45,655 bases of DNA from Candidatus Saelkia tenebricola (GCA_030765145.1 JAVCDA010000063.1:1-45655), one strand, 5' to 3'; shown: positions 7,559-16,794, numbered from the stretch's first letter. Program-made: numbers and translations. Notes: generated by a model not told the origin, from the sequence alone.

Positions 7559-9622
7559 TCAACTACCTGGAGGATTATACGATTGGGAAAACCTAAAAGG
7601 ATGCTGGGGAAACGCTTTAATCGTAAACACTACAAAAAAAGATTTGTTACCATCTAATCTATTATTTACGAATGAAAACTTTGCATCCCAGCAATGAAGA
7701 TCACGATAAATCGTCAACTCCTGCCGTTCAGAACAAGAATTTTGAAAATCATACCTTTGATAAACTCTGAACTGCCACTTTTCATTAATTCTATATTTGA
7801 ACTCGGCTGTAGTCTGAGAAGAAGTATCTCTTTCATACCTCTGCCCTATCCCCAATTGCCATCTATCCTGGTTTAAAACCATATCAAGACTTGCTGTATT
7901 AAAATACCCTGGATGAAGATCATACTTAGCCTCTGAGGTAAATCCTAACCAATCTAATGGCATATATGCAGACTCCAACGTCGCTTCACCCCATTTGCTA
8001 CCGCCTGCAATTTTGAAATCATAATCCGCAGAAGCATCAAAACTTAATATATCCCTTTTTTTAACATCATCACCTTCTCCTGTTTTTATCTGCCATAAAT
8101 TTTCCAATGCAAGCGTAATTTTGTTCTTCTTATCAATTTCATCTATTTCATCAAATTGCATCAGAGTTGTCCTTAGCATCGTTGGTTCAGCAACATATGA
8201 ATATCTAAGGATAGGTGTAATTGTATGCCTATAAGCATTAGCTTCTGCAAACAAAAATTTTTCTCCTTTAGGTACCCCAACCTTATACAGCTTTGTTGAA
8301 GTATCAAAACCGGTATAAAAAGCCCCTCTTATCTTATGCTCATCACCATCTATGTTTTTTGAAAAAAACGTTTGTCGAATTCCAATATAAGGACTAAAAT
8401 TTAAAAATCCGAAATACCTCTTAGCATGTGAAAACTCATTATAAGTATCAAATCTCCAAACATCATCATCAGAATCAGAATTTGCAGTTTTATTGGTCAA
8501 GTTAGAGAAATAAACTTGAGAACTGTAATAGAAGTTTGAATCCTTGATTCTTAAATCACTGATATCCATACCAACTTCGGGAAGTCTTTCAACTTCTGTA
8601 AAAAAATGATTCGCCCTCTTGTTGATATTAAGATTCAACGTGGCATACGGCAATCTTCGTATCAGATAAAAATACGTTTGGGGATCAGGATCTTTCTCAT
8701 ATTCTTTTTCGTAAAAATAATCCTTAAGAAAATCTATATCACTCATTTTATTATATTCCGTATAAATAGAAGTAGCACTGTCAGGCTGCCAATGATGCCT
8801 AAAATTGACCTTAAATCTGTCATTGTCGGAAAATTCTGAATCCTTTTCATTCATATAGTAGTATTTTATAATACCGTCTCCAAAAGCAGTTTTATATTCA
8901 TGGTCCACTCCATGCGCAATACCTTTTTTCTCCCTATAATCTAATCTAATACGTCCCTTACTATTATCATTTAAGTAATACCTATAAGAATTCAATAGAT
9001 ACCAACCCCAGTCATCATTGTTACCCGGAATAATCATAAAAGGCATTTTTTTATCTTTAAGAGAATATTTTAAATACGGCAAATACAGAAGTGGTATGTT
9101 TCTCACATAAAAAATAACATTTTTAGCAATAATTTTGTCACCTATGTATGCTTTAACAGTCTTAGCCTGCAATTTATAGTGAGGTTCTTCTAGATCACAG
9201 GTAGTAATATAGGCTTTCTTTATCAGATATTTTGATTTTTCATATTCTTCAGCTTCTACCCCCTTGCCATACCAAGGTCCATGCTTCTCAAAACTTGGCT
9301 CAATAATTTTTCCTTTATTTTCTTCAAAATAATAGCTTATTTCCTCTCCGTAAAATGTTGTTTCATCCCGTACCAATCGAACATTGCCCTGGGCCAAAGC
9401 CTGCTGTTCATCAAGCCAAACTGTTATCTTATCTGCATAGAGTGCCATTCCTTCATATAACACTTCGACATTTCCAGTGCCCACCATAACCTTTTCTTCC
9501 GGATCATATTCAACCTTATCACCATTCACAGTAATCGGTTCTTTAAGCGCCATTTGTTCAGCACAACAAATTCCGCTGAATACAGTAGTTGTTAAAACGA
9601 ATATCAAGATCAATCTATACAT
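7559..9622 (-). CDS. lptD: LPS-assembly outer-membrane protein LptD (OstA)
   Basis: Places LPS in the outer leaflet of the outer membrane. Residues 1-21 form a signal peptide. An OstA/LptA-like jellyroll follows (about 25-190) with VNGDKVEYDPEEKVMVGTG, ALYADKITVW and EQQALAQGNVRLV, then a long beta-barrel region rich in alternating aromatic strands to the C-terminus. 687 aa is within the family range, toward the short side. AAAGGAG lies 10 nt before the ATG. A 42-codon ORF overlaps its start and may couple translation. LptE is not recognised here. Confidence 0.87.
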   Translation of the reverse strand: MYRLILIFVLTTTVFSGICCAEQMALKEPITVNGDKVEYDPEEKVMVGTGNVEVLYEGMALYADKITVWLDEQQALAQGNVRLVRDETTFYGEEISYYFEENKGKIIEPSFEKHGPWYGKGVEAEEYEKSKYLIKKAYITTCDLEEPHYKLQAKTVKAYIGDKIIAKNVIFYVRNIPLLYLPYLKYSLKDKKMPFMIIPGNNDDWGWYLLNSYRYYLNDNSKGRIRLDYREKKGIAHGVDHEYKTAFGDGIIKYYYMNEKDSEFSDNDRFKVNFRHHWQPDSATSIYTEYNKMSDIDFLKDYFYEKEYEKDPDPQTYFYLIRRLPYATLNLNINKRANHFFTEVERLPEVGMDISDLRIKDSNFYYSSQVYFSNLTNKTANSDSDDDVWRFDTYNEFSHAKRYFGFLNFSPYIGIRQTFFSKNIDGDEHKIRGAFYTGFDTSTKLYKVGVPKGEKFLFAEANAYRHTITPILRYSYVAEPTMLRTTLMQFDEIDEIDKKNKITLALENLWQIKTGEGDDVKKRDILSFDASADYDFKIAGGSKWGEATLESAYMPLDWLGFTSEAKYDLHPGYFNTASLDMVLNQDRWQLGIGQRYERDTSSQTTAEFKYRINEKWQFRVYQRYDFQNSCSERQELTIYRDLHCWDAKFSFVNNRLDGNKSFFVVFTIKAFPQHPFRFSQSYNPPGS

Positions 9623-9738
9623 TTAAACATTAACTCCTTTGACACTACAGTAGAATTCATAATCGCTCCATCTAAAATACCCCAGTTACTCTTTTTTTTA
9701 ATTCCATCCCAATTCCCAGCATTAAGAAATAACCTCAT
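9610..9738 (-). CDS. Small 42-codon ORF overlapping the lptD start
   Basis: Not recognised. The ORF begins at an ATG (9738-9736) with GGAG 7 nt upstream and encodes 42 residues (starting MRLFLNAGNWDG, ending ELMFKCID). Its stop lies 13 nt inside lptD, in another frame. It occupies nearly all of the gap between the ROK kinase and lptD. The good ribosome site and overlap suggest a coupled leader gene, but no signal peptide or known motif is visible. It could be an eroded gene end. Confidence 0.4.
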   Translation of the reverse strand: MRLFLNAGNWDGIKKKSNWGILDGAIMNSTVVSKELMFKCID

Positions 9739-9770
9739 GCTAAATCTCCATTTGCAATTTGGGCTATGCT

Positions 9771-10742
9771 TTAAAAAGATCTTTTTTCTAAAGCATATTT
9801 TGCTATTAATGCAGAACCTATTATTCCAGCTTTATTCTGAAATTTTGCCTTAACTATTTTAACATTCTTTGCCTGAATGTCCATAGCTCTCACTCGGACA
9901 AATTTCCTAAGCGGTTTAAATAAGAACTGCCCTGCAGCTGATACCCCGCCACCTATTACTATTTTTTCAATATTTAAAATGTTCACGACACCAACCAACG
10001 CTTGGCCCAACTTTTCTGCCACATCATTCCAAAAATCGATAGCAAACTTATCTCCTGCTTTAGCAGCATCAGTAATATCTTCTAAGCTTATAATTAATTT
10101 CTTTTTTTTAACAGCAGATAAAACAGATTCAGGGTGTTTATGTAGAATTCTATACGCATAATTTAAGAGATTTTGATTTCCTATATAGCTCTCCAGACAC
10201 GCTATCCCCTTACAATTACATTTCGGACCTTTTATACTCAGAGGAATATGTCCTATCTCAGCGGTAACATTACTCGCTCCTCTATAAATTTTGCCTCCTA
10301 AAATCAATCCTCCTCCGACACCAGTACCCAATGCAACCATCATCATATTCAAACAACCTCTGCCGCTACCCAAATAATACTCCGCCAGCGTAGCTGCATT
10401 AACATCATTATCCAGAAAAACCGGGATTTTAAGTTCTTGCTCCATTAATTTCTTCCAACCAATATTTCTCCAGTTTTTTAAATTTACAAGATAATGAATA
10501 TGTCCTGTTTCAAAATCCACTGGTCCTGGCAACCCAAAACCTATAGACATCAGCTTATATTTTTTTGATAAATCCGAAACTAAATCCTTAATAAACACAA
10601 TAGAAACCCGAGGATCCTTTAATTTTCCCAGAGACATGATTTTAAATTCTTTTAAGTTAAACTCAGAATCTACAACACCGAACTTAAAATTAGTTCCTCC
10701 AAAATCTATTCCTAAATAATGTTTATTCACTTTAGGTCGCAT
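9771..10742 (-). CDS. ROK-family sugar kinase (glucokinase-like)
   Basis: Phosphorylates a hexose, probably glucose, with ATP. The phosphate-binding motif GIDFGGTN is at 11-18, GLPGPVD near 70, the catalytic-Asp motif FLDNDVNAATLAE at about 104, and MMVALGTGVGGGLI at 135-148. The zinc motif of ROK proteins is present as CNCKGIACLESY with the preceding EIGH histidine. There is no N-terminal repressor HTH, so it is an enzyme rather than an NagC-type regulator. No Shine-Dalgarno is seen; the ATG is 9 nt after the GGDEF gene stop. Exact sugar specificity is not deducible. Confidence 0.85.
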   Translation of the reverse strand: MRPKVNKHYLGIDFGGTNFKFGVVDSEFNLKEFKIMSLGKLKDPRVSIVFIKDLVSDLSKKYKLMSIGFGLPGPVDFETGHIHYLVNLKNWRNIGWKKLMEQELKIPVFLDNDVNAATLAEYYLGSGRGCLNMMMVALGTGVGGGLILGGKIYRGASNVTAEIGHIPLSIKGPKCNCKGIACLESYIGNQNLLNYAYRILHKHPESVLSAVKKKKLIISLEDITDAAKAGDKFAIDFWNDVAEKLGQALVGVVNILNIEKIVIGGGVSAAGQFLFKPLRKFVRVRAMDIQAKNVKIVKAKFQNKAGIIGSALIAKYALEKRSF

Positions 10743-10751
10743 TTTTATAAA

Positions 10752-12044
10752 TTACTTGATTACACTGTAAGCAATGACTTTATTTCTGCCTTTCCTTTTA
10801 GCGTAGTAAAGAGCTAAATCTGCTTTTTCTATCAATTCAATACTATCACGAGCATCATAAGGAAATAAAGAAAGTCCTATACTTACCGTTATCTTCAACG
10901 TTTCGTCATAAGCACGAAAAGTATATCTTTCAACAGTTTTCCGAATTCTCTCCGCAACATAGATCCCATCTTTTAATTTCGTTTCAGTCAAAAATACACA
11001 AAATTCCTCGCCTCCATATCTACCTACAATATCTATCTCCCTGACACTCTGTTTAATTATCTTTGCAGTCTCTTTTAGTATTACATCTCCAACCAAATGA
11101 CCGAATGTATCATTACAACTTTTAAATTTATCCAAATCAAGCATTAAAAAACACGCTTCGTCGTTTCTATCTTTAGCCCGGCTTAATTCACCATGATAAA
11201 CATCGCGAAAATGCCGACGCACAAACACCTGAGTCAGTTCATCAGTAATAGCAAGCTCTTGAACTTTATCATATAATTTGATTTTCCTCAGAGTCAAAGC
11301 AAGGAACCCCGCAAAAGTATGTGCTAAGTCAATTTTATCTTCACTTAAATCTTCAAGCATCATAAACCCATTGATTCTCCCTTCTAAAATAAGAGGTATT
11401 ATATACATCTCTTCCCGAAGTGCTACATAACCAAGTTTTACCAACAATGGTTCTAAACCCTCTGCATTGTAAAAACCAGATTCTTCATCACTTATAATAT
11501 TATCCCTATCAATGCTAGGCGAAACTTCTATGTTTTCCTTAAAATCAATTATATTTTTATCCGGATAAATTAAAATATTGTGCATTTTATTTTTATCAAA
11601 AATCAAAACCCCTAAAGATGCAACATCAAACCCTCCTTTAACGATTTCTGCAATAACCGGAGTCAGCTGTTGCAAATACATAACCTTTGTAAGTTCTTTG
11701 CTGATTTCAAAAAATCCTGTAATCTTTGTTACTTCCTTTTGAACTTGTTTGTTAAACTGTTCTATTTCAACCAATTTGACTTCGCTCTTTGAGCAATATT
11801 CTTTTGCATTTTCATGTCTCAATTTTATATTTTTAATCTCACTTGAAACTAAATTCTGATTTATATAATCTAAAACAAAAATTCCTACATAAACAAGCAT
11901 CCATGCAAAAAATATATTTAAGTTCAAATGCTGGAAAAATAACACCAGCAAAAACAATACTCCTGATGACACAATTCTGTATTTAATGTTTTTTACAAAC
12001 ACCAATAATACAACAAGAGTCAATAAAAATAAAATTTCACTCAT
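10752..12044 (-). CDS. Membrane-anchored diguanylate cyclase with GAF-like domain
   Basis: Predicted to make c-di-GMP. Two or three short hydrophobic segments occupy residues 1-62, a coiled coil about 70-110, a GAF-like sensor about 115-255 and a GGDEF domain about 260-430. The active-site motif is GGEEF at 344-348. The I-site RxxD (REID, 335-338) stands exactly five residues before it, so product inhibition is expected. Its start overlaps the next GGDEF gene by 8 nt, indicating co-expression. Confidence 0.88.
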   Translation of the reverse strand: MSEILFLLTLVVLLVFVKNIKYRIVSSGVLFLLVLFFQHLNLNIFFAWMLVYVGIFVLDYINQNLVSSEIKNIKLRHENAKEYCSKSEVKLVEIEQFNKQVQKEVTKITGFFEISKELTKVMYLQQLTPVIAEIVKGGFDVASLGVLIFDKNKMHNILIYPDKNIIDFKENIEVSPSIDRDNIISDEESGFYNAEGLEPLLVKLGYVALREEMYIIPLILEGRINGFMMLEDLSEDKIDLAHTFAGFLALTLRKIKLYDKVQELAITDELTQVFVRRHFRDVYHGELSRAKDRNDEACFLMLDLDKFKSCNDTFGHLVGDVILKETAKIIKQSVREIDIVGRYGGEEFCVFLTETKLKDGIYVAERIRKTVERYTFRAYDETLKITVSIGLSLFPYDARDSIELIEKADLALYYAKRKGRNKVIAYSVIK

Positions 12045-13455
12045 ATATAATTTTGTTTTTTCCTGTTCTCTTACCCTTATAAAGCCTATTATCAGATGCC
12101 TCTATCAAATCAGAGGTACTTTTACCATCTTGAGGGAAAAAAGCAACTCCTATTGTAACCGTAACATTCACCACCTGCCTTCGTATCCGAATCTGACTAC
12201 TTTCAATCGTCTGCCTGATTAACTCAATACGTTGTTCAAACTCATTCTTATCCCGAACGTTAAGCAGAATTAAGAACTCTTCCCCTCCATATCTGCAAGC
12301 ATATTCCTCTTTCATTAATACAGATCTAATAATCCGGGCAATGCTCTTTAATACCAAATCTCCTGTAATATGTCCAAAATTATCATTACAATTTTTAAAA
12401 TCATCTATATCTATCATTAAAACAGCAAAGTAATCAGTTTTATTCTGAGCTTGTGCAATTCTTTTATCAAATAAATTCAAAAACTCCCGCCGAAGATAGA
12501 ACTTGGTCAGACTATCATGAACCGCAAGTTCCTCCATCATTTGAAAAAGAAAAGCATTATCAATCGCAATTGCAGAAAGTGCCGCGATAATATCCAAAAG
12601 ACGCAAATCATCGGCTGTAAACTCTTCAGTCATGATACTATCCATCCTGATGACTCCTAAAAACTTATTTCTTGAAATTATAGGTACAGAGATAAGCGAC
12701 CTAAATTCCCTGCCATATGAAAAAACCTCTTCAGAATCAAACCTAAAATCTCTAAGTATATCTGTCAATATTAAAGGCGTTCTCTGCCTGAAAACCCAAT
12801 GTTCACAAGGGTCACCCTTTTTAGCCCTGACTTTTAACTTTGAAGATGCAAGATATGAATTAGCAAGATTAAACGATTCATTCTTATGGTCGAACAAATA
12901 TATCAAACACACATCTCCTCTGGCTATTATCTCCATAACTTTCTGTGTTATAACATTCAATAATTCATTTAAATCTAAATTCGCAATTATATCTTCAGAA
13001 AATTTCCTTAAATCTGTAAATCTGGAAATTTTCTTCTCTAAAGCCTCATTTATCTTAAGCAATTCTAAATATTGCACATTATTAATATTGGCAGCTTCTT
13101 TTATAGACTCAAGTTCCAGATTTAGAGAATCAAGCTGTACTGTATGCTTCGTTTTGTAGCGATAATATCTCACACCTTGTATAACAATCATTAATAAAAA
13201 ATACATACAAAACGGATAAGGATATTTAACTATTAAAAAAAACAAACTCAGAATAATCATCTCTACAATATAAACCGTTAACCCAATCTCAAAACGTAGT
13301 AGAATAAAAAAAGATGCAGAAAAAACTAAAAGTACCAGAAATGGGAAATGAAAATTAATATCCTGGAAAAAAAAGAATATAGTTAAAAAACATATTACTT
13401 GGAAAAAAAATATAAGAAAAACAAAAAAATTCCTTTTTGCATTTACATTATTCAT
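12037..13455 (-). CDS. Membrane GAF-GGDEF diguanylate cyclase without I-site
   Basis: Second predicted c-di-GMP synthase of an overlapping pair. Residues 10-98 contain four hydrophobic segments, 110-145 a coiled-coil linker, 150-305 a GAF domain and 310-472 the GGDEF domain. GGEEF is at 390-394 with DIDDFKNCNDNFGH upstream, so catalysis looks intact. The position where an RxxD inhibitory site would be carries MKEE/KEEY instead, so feedback inhibition is probably absent. It may therefore differ from its neighbour in output level rather than in reaction. Confidence 0.87.
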   Translation of the reverse strand: MNNVNAKRNFFVFLIFFFQVICFLTIFFFFQDINFHFPFLVLLVFSASFFILLRFEIGLTVYIVEMIILSLFFLIVKYPYPFCMYFLLMIVIQGVRYYRYKTKHTVQLDSLNLELESIKEAANINNVQYLELLKINEALEKKISRFTDLRKFSEDIIANLDLNELLNVITQKVMEIIARGDVCLIYLFDHKNESFNLANSYLASSKLKVRAKKGDPCEHWVFRQRTPLILTDILRDFRFDSEEVFSYGREFRSLISVPIISRNKFLGVIRMDSIMTEEFTADDLRLLDIIAALSAIAIDNAFLFQMMEELAVHDSLTKFYLRREFLNLFDKRIAQAQNKTDYFAVLMIDIDDFKNCNDNFGHITGDLVLKSIARIIRSVLMKEEYACRYGGEEFLILLNVRDKNEFEQRIELIRQTIESSQIRIRRQVVNVTVTIGVAFFPQDGKSTSDLIEASDNRLYKGKRTGKNKIIYE

Positions 13456-13463
13456 GCATGCAA

Positions 13464-14567
13464 TTAAATAATAGCTTTCTCAGTATCTTTATCAAAAAAA
13501 TGAATTCTGCTCATATCGAATACTACTTCTAAATCTTGTCCCGGCTCAACTTGTTCTTGACCAGCAACCTTAGCTATGAAAGAAGAATCTCCTGAATTCA
13601 AATACAAATAGACTTCACTTCCCATAGGTTCTACAACATCAACGTTAACATGAACTATATTCTCTGGAGGAGCTTCTGAAACAAATAACTTATCATATAT
13701 ATCTTCGGGACGAATGCCAAAAACAATTTCCTTCCAAAGATAATCCTTAATATAGGCAACCATATCATCAACTATTCTTACTTTTAAACTTCCGGAATCA
13801 AAATAAAATTTACTATCTTTTTTAATAATTTTACCATTTAAAAAATTCATCGGCGGAGTACCAATAAAACCAGCGACAAATTTATTAACAGGTTTATTAT
13901 AAAGCGTGTGAGGATCTGCAATTTGCTGAATCTGCCCGTCTTTCATAACCACTATTCTTTCACCCAGAGTCATAGCTTCAATCTGATCATGAGTAACATA
14001 AATCATAGTGGATTGTAATCTCTTATGTAATTTATTTAACTCAATACGCATCTGGACACGCAACTTAGCATCCAGATTACTTAACGGTTCATCAAATAAA
14101 AAAACCAGAGGCTTTCTGACAATCGCACGACCAACAGCAACTCTTTGTTTTTCACCACCCGAAAGCTCCTTAGGCCGTCTTTTCAACAGACGTTTTAGAC
14201 TAAGTATTTCGGCTGCATCATTAACTCTTTTATTGATCTCATTTTTGGGATACTTTCTTAACTTCAAACCAAAAGCCATATTTTCATATACCGTCATATG
14301 AGGATATAGCGCGTAATTTTGAAATACCATTGCTATATTTCTATCTTTGGAAGGAACATCATTAACAAGCTTATCTCCGATATAGATCTCACCAGACGTT
14401 ACTTCTTCTAAGCCTGCTACCATTCGAAGGGTTGTAGATTTGCCACATCCGGAGGGACCTAAAATAACAGTGAATTCTCCGTGTTCAATCTCTATCGAAA
14501 AATTATCAACAGCCAACACTTCCCCGGAGTAAATTTTCTTCACATTAGTTAAACTTACCTGTGGCAT
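13464..14567 (-). CDS. ABC sugar-transporter ATPase (MsmX/UgpC/MalK type)
   Basis: ATPase subunit for carbohydrate importers. Walker A GPSGCGKST is at 37-45, the Q-loop in MVFQNYALYPHMTV, signature LSGGEKQR near 136, Walker B VFLFDEPLSNLDA and the switch histidine in YVTHDQIEAMTL. A regulatory TOBE/MalK-type domain follows from about 235 to 367. No permease or binding protein is adjacent, which suggests a shared ATPase like MsmX serving distant transporters (inference). The -10 box ends 6 nt before the ATG, so the mRNA is probably leaderless. Confidence 0.9.
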   Translation of the reverse strand: MPQVSLTNVKKIYSGEVLAVDNFSIEIEHGEFTVILGPSGCGKSTTLRMVAGLEEVTSGEIYIGDKLVNDVPSKDRNIAMVFQNYALYPHMTVYENMAFGLKLRKYPKNEINKRVNDAAEILSLKRLLKRRPKELSGGEKQRVAVGRAIVRKPLVFLFDEPLSNLDAKLRVQMRIELNKLHKRLQSTMIYVTHDQIEAMTLGERIVVMKDGQIQQIADPHTLYNKPVNKFVAGFIGTPPMNFLNGKIIKKDSKFYFDSGSLKVRIVDDMVAYIKDYLWKEIVFGIRPEDIYDKLFVSEAPPENIVHVNVDVVEPMGSEVYLYLNSGDSSFIAKVAGQEQVEPGQDLEVVFDMSRIHFFDKDTEKAII

Positions 14568-14573
14568 ATCAAG

Positions 14574-14602
14574 TATATACTCGATATTGAACTAATAGTC
14601 AA
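14574..14602 (-). promoter_or_regulatory. Promoter directing a leaderless ABC-ATPase mRNA
   Basis: Minus-strand TTGACT at 14602-14597 and TATATA at 14579-14574 with a 17-nt spacer. The -10 box ends only 6 nt before the ATG at 14567, so the expected start of transcription falls on or beside the A of the ATG. No ribosome-binding sequence can fit. Confidence 0.65.
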
Positions 14603-14652
14603 GAAGAAATGTTAAATTTTGTTGGATAAATAGATATTAACGAACTAAATTA

Positions 14653-15102
14653 CTAATCTTGACAACCCAAATAAAAGAGCATTGTTAGGCTCAAATACAG
14701 GCTATATTTTTCTTCCAATATATTTTGAGCAGCTATATATCCGTTACGTGCAACTAAATCTTTTAAGAAATTCTCAAATTCCTGTGTGTATCTTTTACTG
14801 GCAGCAAGACCTTCGATTTGTTCGGTAAATGTTTTAACAACACAGCTATCGTTAACGCATAAAAACCTTTTTTTATTAATCTCAATTTCGACCTTTTTAT
14901 CACTCCTAGGCCTATCAAGAATTATCTGTTTTCTGTGTTCATATACTTTATCGGTCGGGGTTTTACAATTGGGACAAATTCCGATTTTATTAGCCGTTTC
15001 AACGATAACACGTATTCCTGATGTAAAAAGTTTGATTTCTTTCTTCTGAACATCTTTAAGATTTAACTCAATTTTCCCCTCAATGAACTGCTTTCTTTTC
15101 AT
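14653..15102 (-). pseudogene. Truncated ISL3-type transposase (zinc-finger N-terminus only)
   Basis: Residues 42-92 carry the ISL3 zinc-ribbon pattern: CPNCKTPTDKVYEHR, an ILDRP strand, KKRFLCVNDSCVVKTFTEQ, and then KRYTQEFENFL, the beginning of the HTH segment. Full ISL3 transposases are about 400 aa with a DDE domain; here the frame ends at about 149 residues after an unrelated-looking tail, so catalysis is impossible. I prefer the ATG at 15102 because AGGAGAGGG lies directly before it, and a promoter-like TTGACA at 15148 predicts transcription starting downstream of the longer ATG at 15129. No terminal inverted repeats were found. Domestication as a DNA-binding protein is a less likely alternative. 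Confidence 0.7.
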
Positions 15103-15119
15103 TCCCTCTCCTAATAGTA

Positions 15120-15148
15120 AGTAAACCACATAATAACTACTTTGTCAA
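15120..15148 (-). promoter_or_regulatory. Promoter-like sequence before the ISL3 remnant
   Basis: Minus-strand TTGACA at 15148-15143, 17-nt spacer, and TTTACT at 15125-15120 preceded by TG (extended -10). A start near 15113 would leave a leader just long enough for the AGGAG before the ATG at 15102. Confidence 0.4.
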
Positions 15149-15193
15149 ATTTATTAATAAGTTTTAAGAGAGTAAGATATTTAACTCGTGATA

Positions 15194-16663
15194 TTATATG
15201 ACGTCTCCGAAATACCCTAAATCAGACAAAATATCATAAAAATTATTGGCGGGAGATACAAAATCAATACTATCAAGCACTGCCCTGTTATGAGACTGCC
15301 TGTAATCTTGAAGTTGGTCATCCAGCTGTATAATACTTGAGCTTATGGACCCATAATCAACGTCGTCATAAATCTCAGATAAAAGATTTACAAAATCCCG
15401 ACTATCACCAGGCTGCATCATGGATGTACTCAAAGCAAGGACATACCATAATATATTTTTACCTTCGTTAGGATTAATATCTTTTTCTCGTTGCGTCACT
15501 CCGCCAAGCGGACAATACCCTGATTCTAAAACTTCGTCTCCACTAATAAGACCATCATCCATATGAAGACTTAAGAAATATGGGAATAAAACCGAACTGA
15601 AAACTAAAAATTTATCATAAAGAGTTAGGTCATCCCCTTGCAATTGCTCAATAACAGATCTTCCTATTTCTTGGTTACTCAATTCACTCCAGTTTTCGGG
15701 CAATAAAACATCTAAAAGATTGACATACATCTCGCGTGCCGAATCATGAGCATCAAGAAGCATTTCTTCCTGGCTGCTATAAAGCGTGGTTAACATCTTG
15801 CCTAAGCTAATATGGTTCTCTACGTTGGTTGAATTCAAAAGCATAGCCATTCTGTCCACATTAAGAGTCATGGTTGTAGCAGCAACCCATACTTGCTCAA
15901 GCACCGTATCGTCAAGCTCAAGGTCTAATAGCGCTCCAAACTCCGGTGCCCCATTAATACCCTGCCCTTCCGCCATTGCTAAACCGAATAACCCAAGCAT
16001 TCCGTATAAACCTAATTCAGACCTGCCCCCAACATTTTGAAGACAACCAAAAAGTAATCCTGCTAAAATTTCGGGATTTTTAATCCTATCCTTTAAAAAA
16101 TCAGCATTAAATTCATCGTAATAATCCTGATAAAAAAAACCCATATCATCAAGCAATTCTGAATCAAACACTCCTGATGAAACTACCTGATCTAATAAGG
16201 TTTCCCTGTTTCCGTTATCAGCAACAACTTGATTTAAATCACTTCTTTGATTAACTCTATCCTCCTGGGCAGAACTTCTATGAAAACTTAAAATAAATCT
16301 TCCACTACCTCCAATTCTTTCTAATTCGTCACTTAAAGACGTACGCCCTCCGTTTAACATAATCTCACCATCTATTATGCTATCCACCTTAAACTCATCC
16401 CCTTGAGGCTCGAAAGAGATATAGGCAGTATCAGCATAATACTTATAACCTGATGGCAAATATAAAGCTATATAGTGTGATATACTCTGGATTGAATCAG
16501 AAGAAGTAAATTCGAAACATTCGGCATGAACAGGAATATCAGCTCCAGAAATTGTTACAGACTCAGAATTAATTTCATATATATCTATTGCTGCGGAAGA
16601 ATATATAAACCCCTGAAATGCAATAATAAAAAGTAAATAAATGTACCAGATCTTTGCCTTCAT
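15194..16663 (-). CDS. Secreted protein of unknown function
   Basis: Not recognised. A signal peptide occupies about 1-25 (cleavage near SSA-AID). A short all-beta-looking part (about 26-130) is followed by a long, acidic, mostly helical part with few cysteines and no transmembrane segment. No catalytic motif, repeats or surface anchor is visible. It is probably periplasmic or exported. Its promoter ends 8 nt before the ATG and no Shine-Dalgarno exists, so the mRNA is likely leaderless. The 3' neighbour is a transposase remnant, so the gene may lie in a more plastic stretch. Confidence 0.75.
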   Translation of the reverse strand: MKAKIWYIYLLFIIAFQGFIYSSAAIDIYEINSESVTISGADIPVHAECFEFTSSDSIQSISHYIALYLPSGYKYYADTAYISFEPQGDEFKVDSIIDGEIMLNGGRTSLSDELERIGGSGRFILSFHRSSAQEDRVNQRSDLNQVVADNGNRETLLDQVVSSGVFDSELLDDMGFFYQDYYDEFNADFLKDRIKNPEILAGLLFGCLQNVGGRSELGLYGMLGLFGLAMAEGQGINGAPEFGALLDLELDDTVLEQVWVAATTMTLNVDRMAMLLNSTNVENHISLGKMLTTLYSSQEEMLLDAHDSAREMYVNLLDVLLPENWSELSNQEIGRSVIEQLQGDDLTLYDKFLVFSSVLFPYFLSLHMDDGLISGDEVLESGYCPLGGVTQREKDINPNEGKNILWYVLALSTSMMQPGDSRDFVNLLSEIYDDVDYGSISSSIIQLDDQLQDYRQSHNRAVLDSIDFVSPANNFYDILSDLGYFGDVI

Positions 16664-16671
16664 TACATTTA

Positions 16672-16700
16672 ATTATACCATATAAATCATTGTTTTTCAA
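16672..16700 (-). promoter_or_regulatory. Extended -10 promoter directing leaderless secreted-protein mRNA
   Basis: Minus-strand TTGAAA at 16700-16695, 17-nt spacer, consensus TATAAT at 16677-16672 preceded by TGG (extended -10). The -10 box ends 8 nt before the ATG at 16663. The -35 box lies inside the 3' end of the small ORF upstream. Confidence 0.7.
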
Positions 16701-16794
16701 GCTTTTGAATTCTTTTGAAAAGCTCTTTACTGATATAGTCCGATACATTACCCACCCACAAGAGATAAAAACCCGCGACTACTTTCCCCTGCAA
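16687..16794 (-). CDS. Hidden 35-codon ORF with TTG start
   Basis: Not recognised. A TTG at 16794-16792 has GGAGG exactly 8 nt upstream and opens 35 codons ending TGA at 16687. The peptide has a short hydrophobic stretch (VVAGFYLLWVGNV, residues 5-17) followed by an amphipathic, basic helix (YISKELFKRIQKLEKQ), a composition typical of small membrane-associated proteins rather than random sequence. A TTGACT/TAATAT promoter lies upstream at 16827-16855. The downstream gene's promoter overlaps its 3' end. No family can be assigned. Confidence 0.55.
   Translation of the reverse strand: MQGKVVAGFYLLWVGNVSDYISKELFKRIQKLEKQ

Noticed and set aside
12632-13159. Plus-strand ORF of 175 codons
   Set aside because: Antisense to the GAF domain of an intact GGDEF protein; Ser/Leu-rich with no motif or ribosome site.
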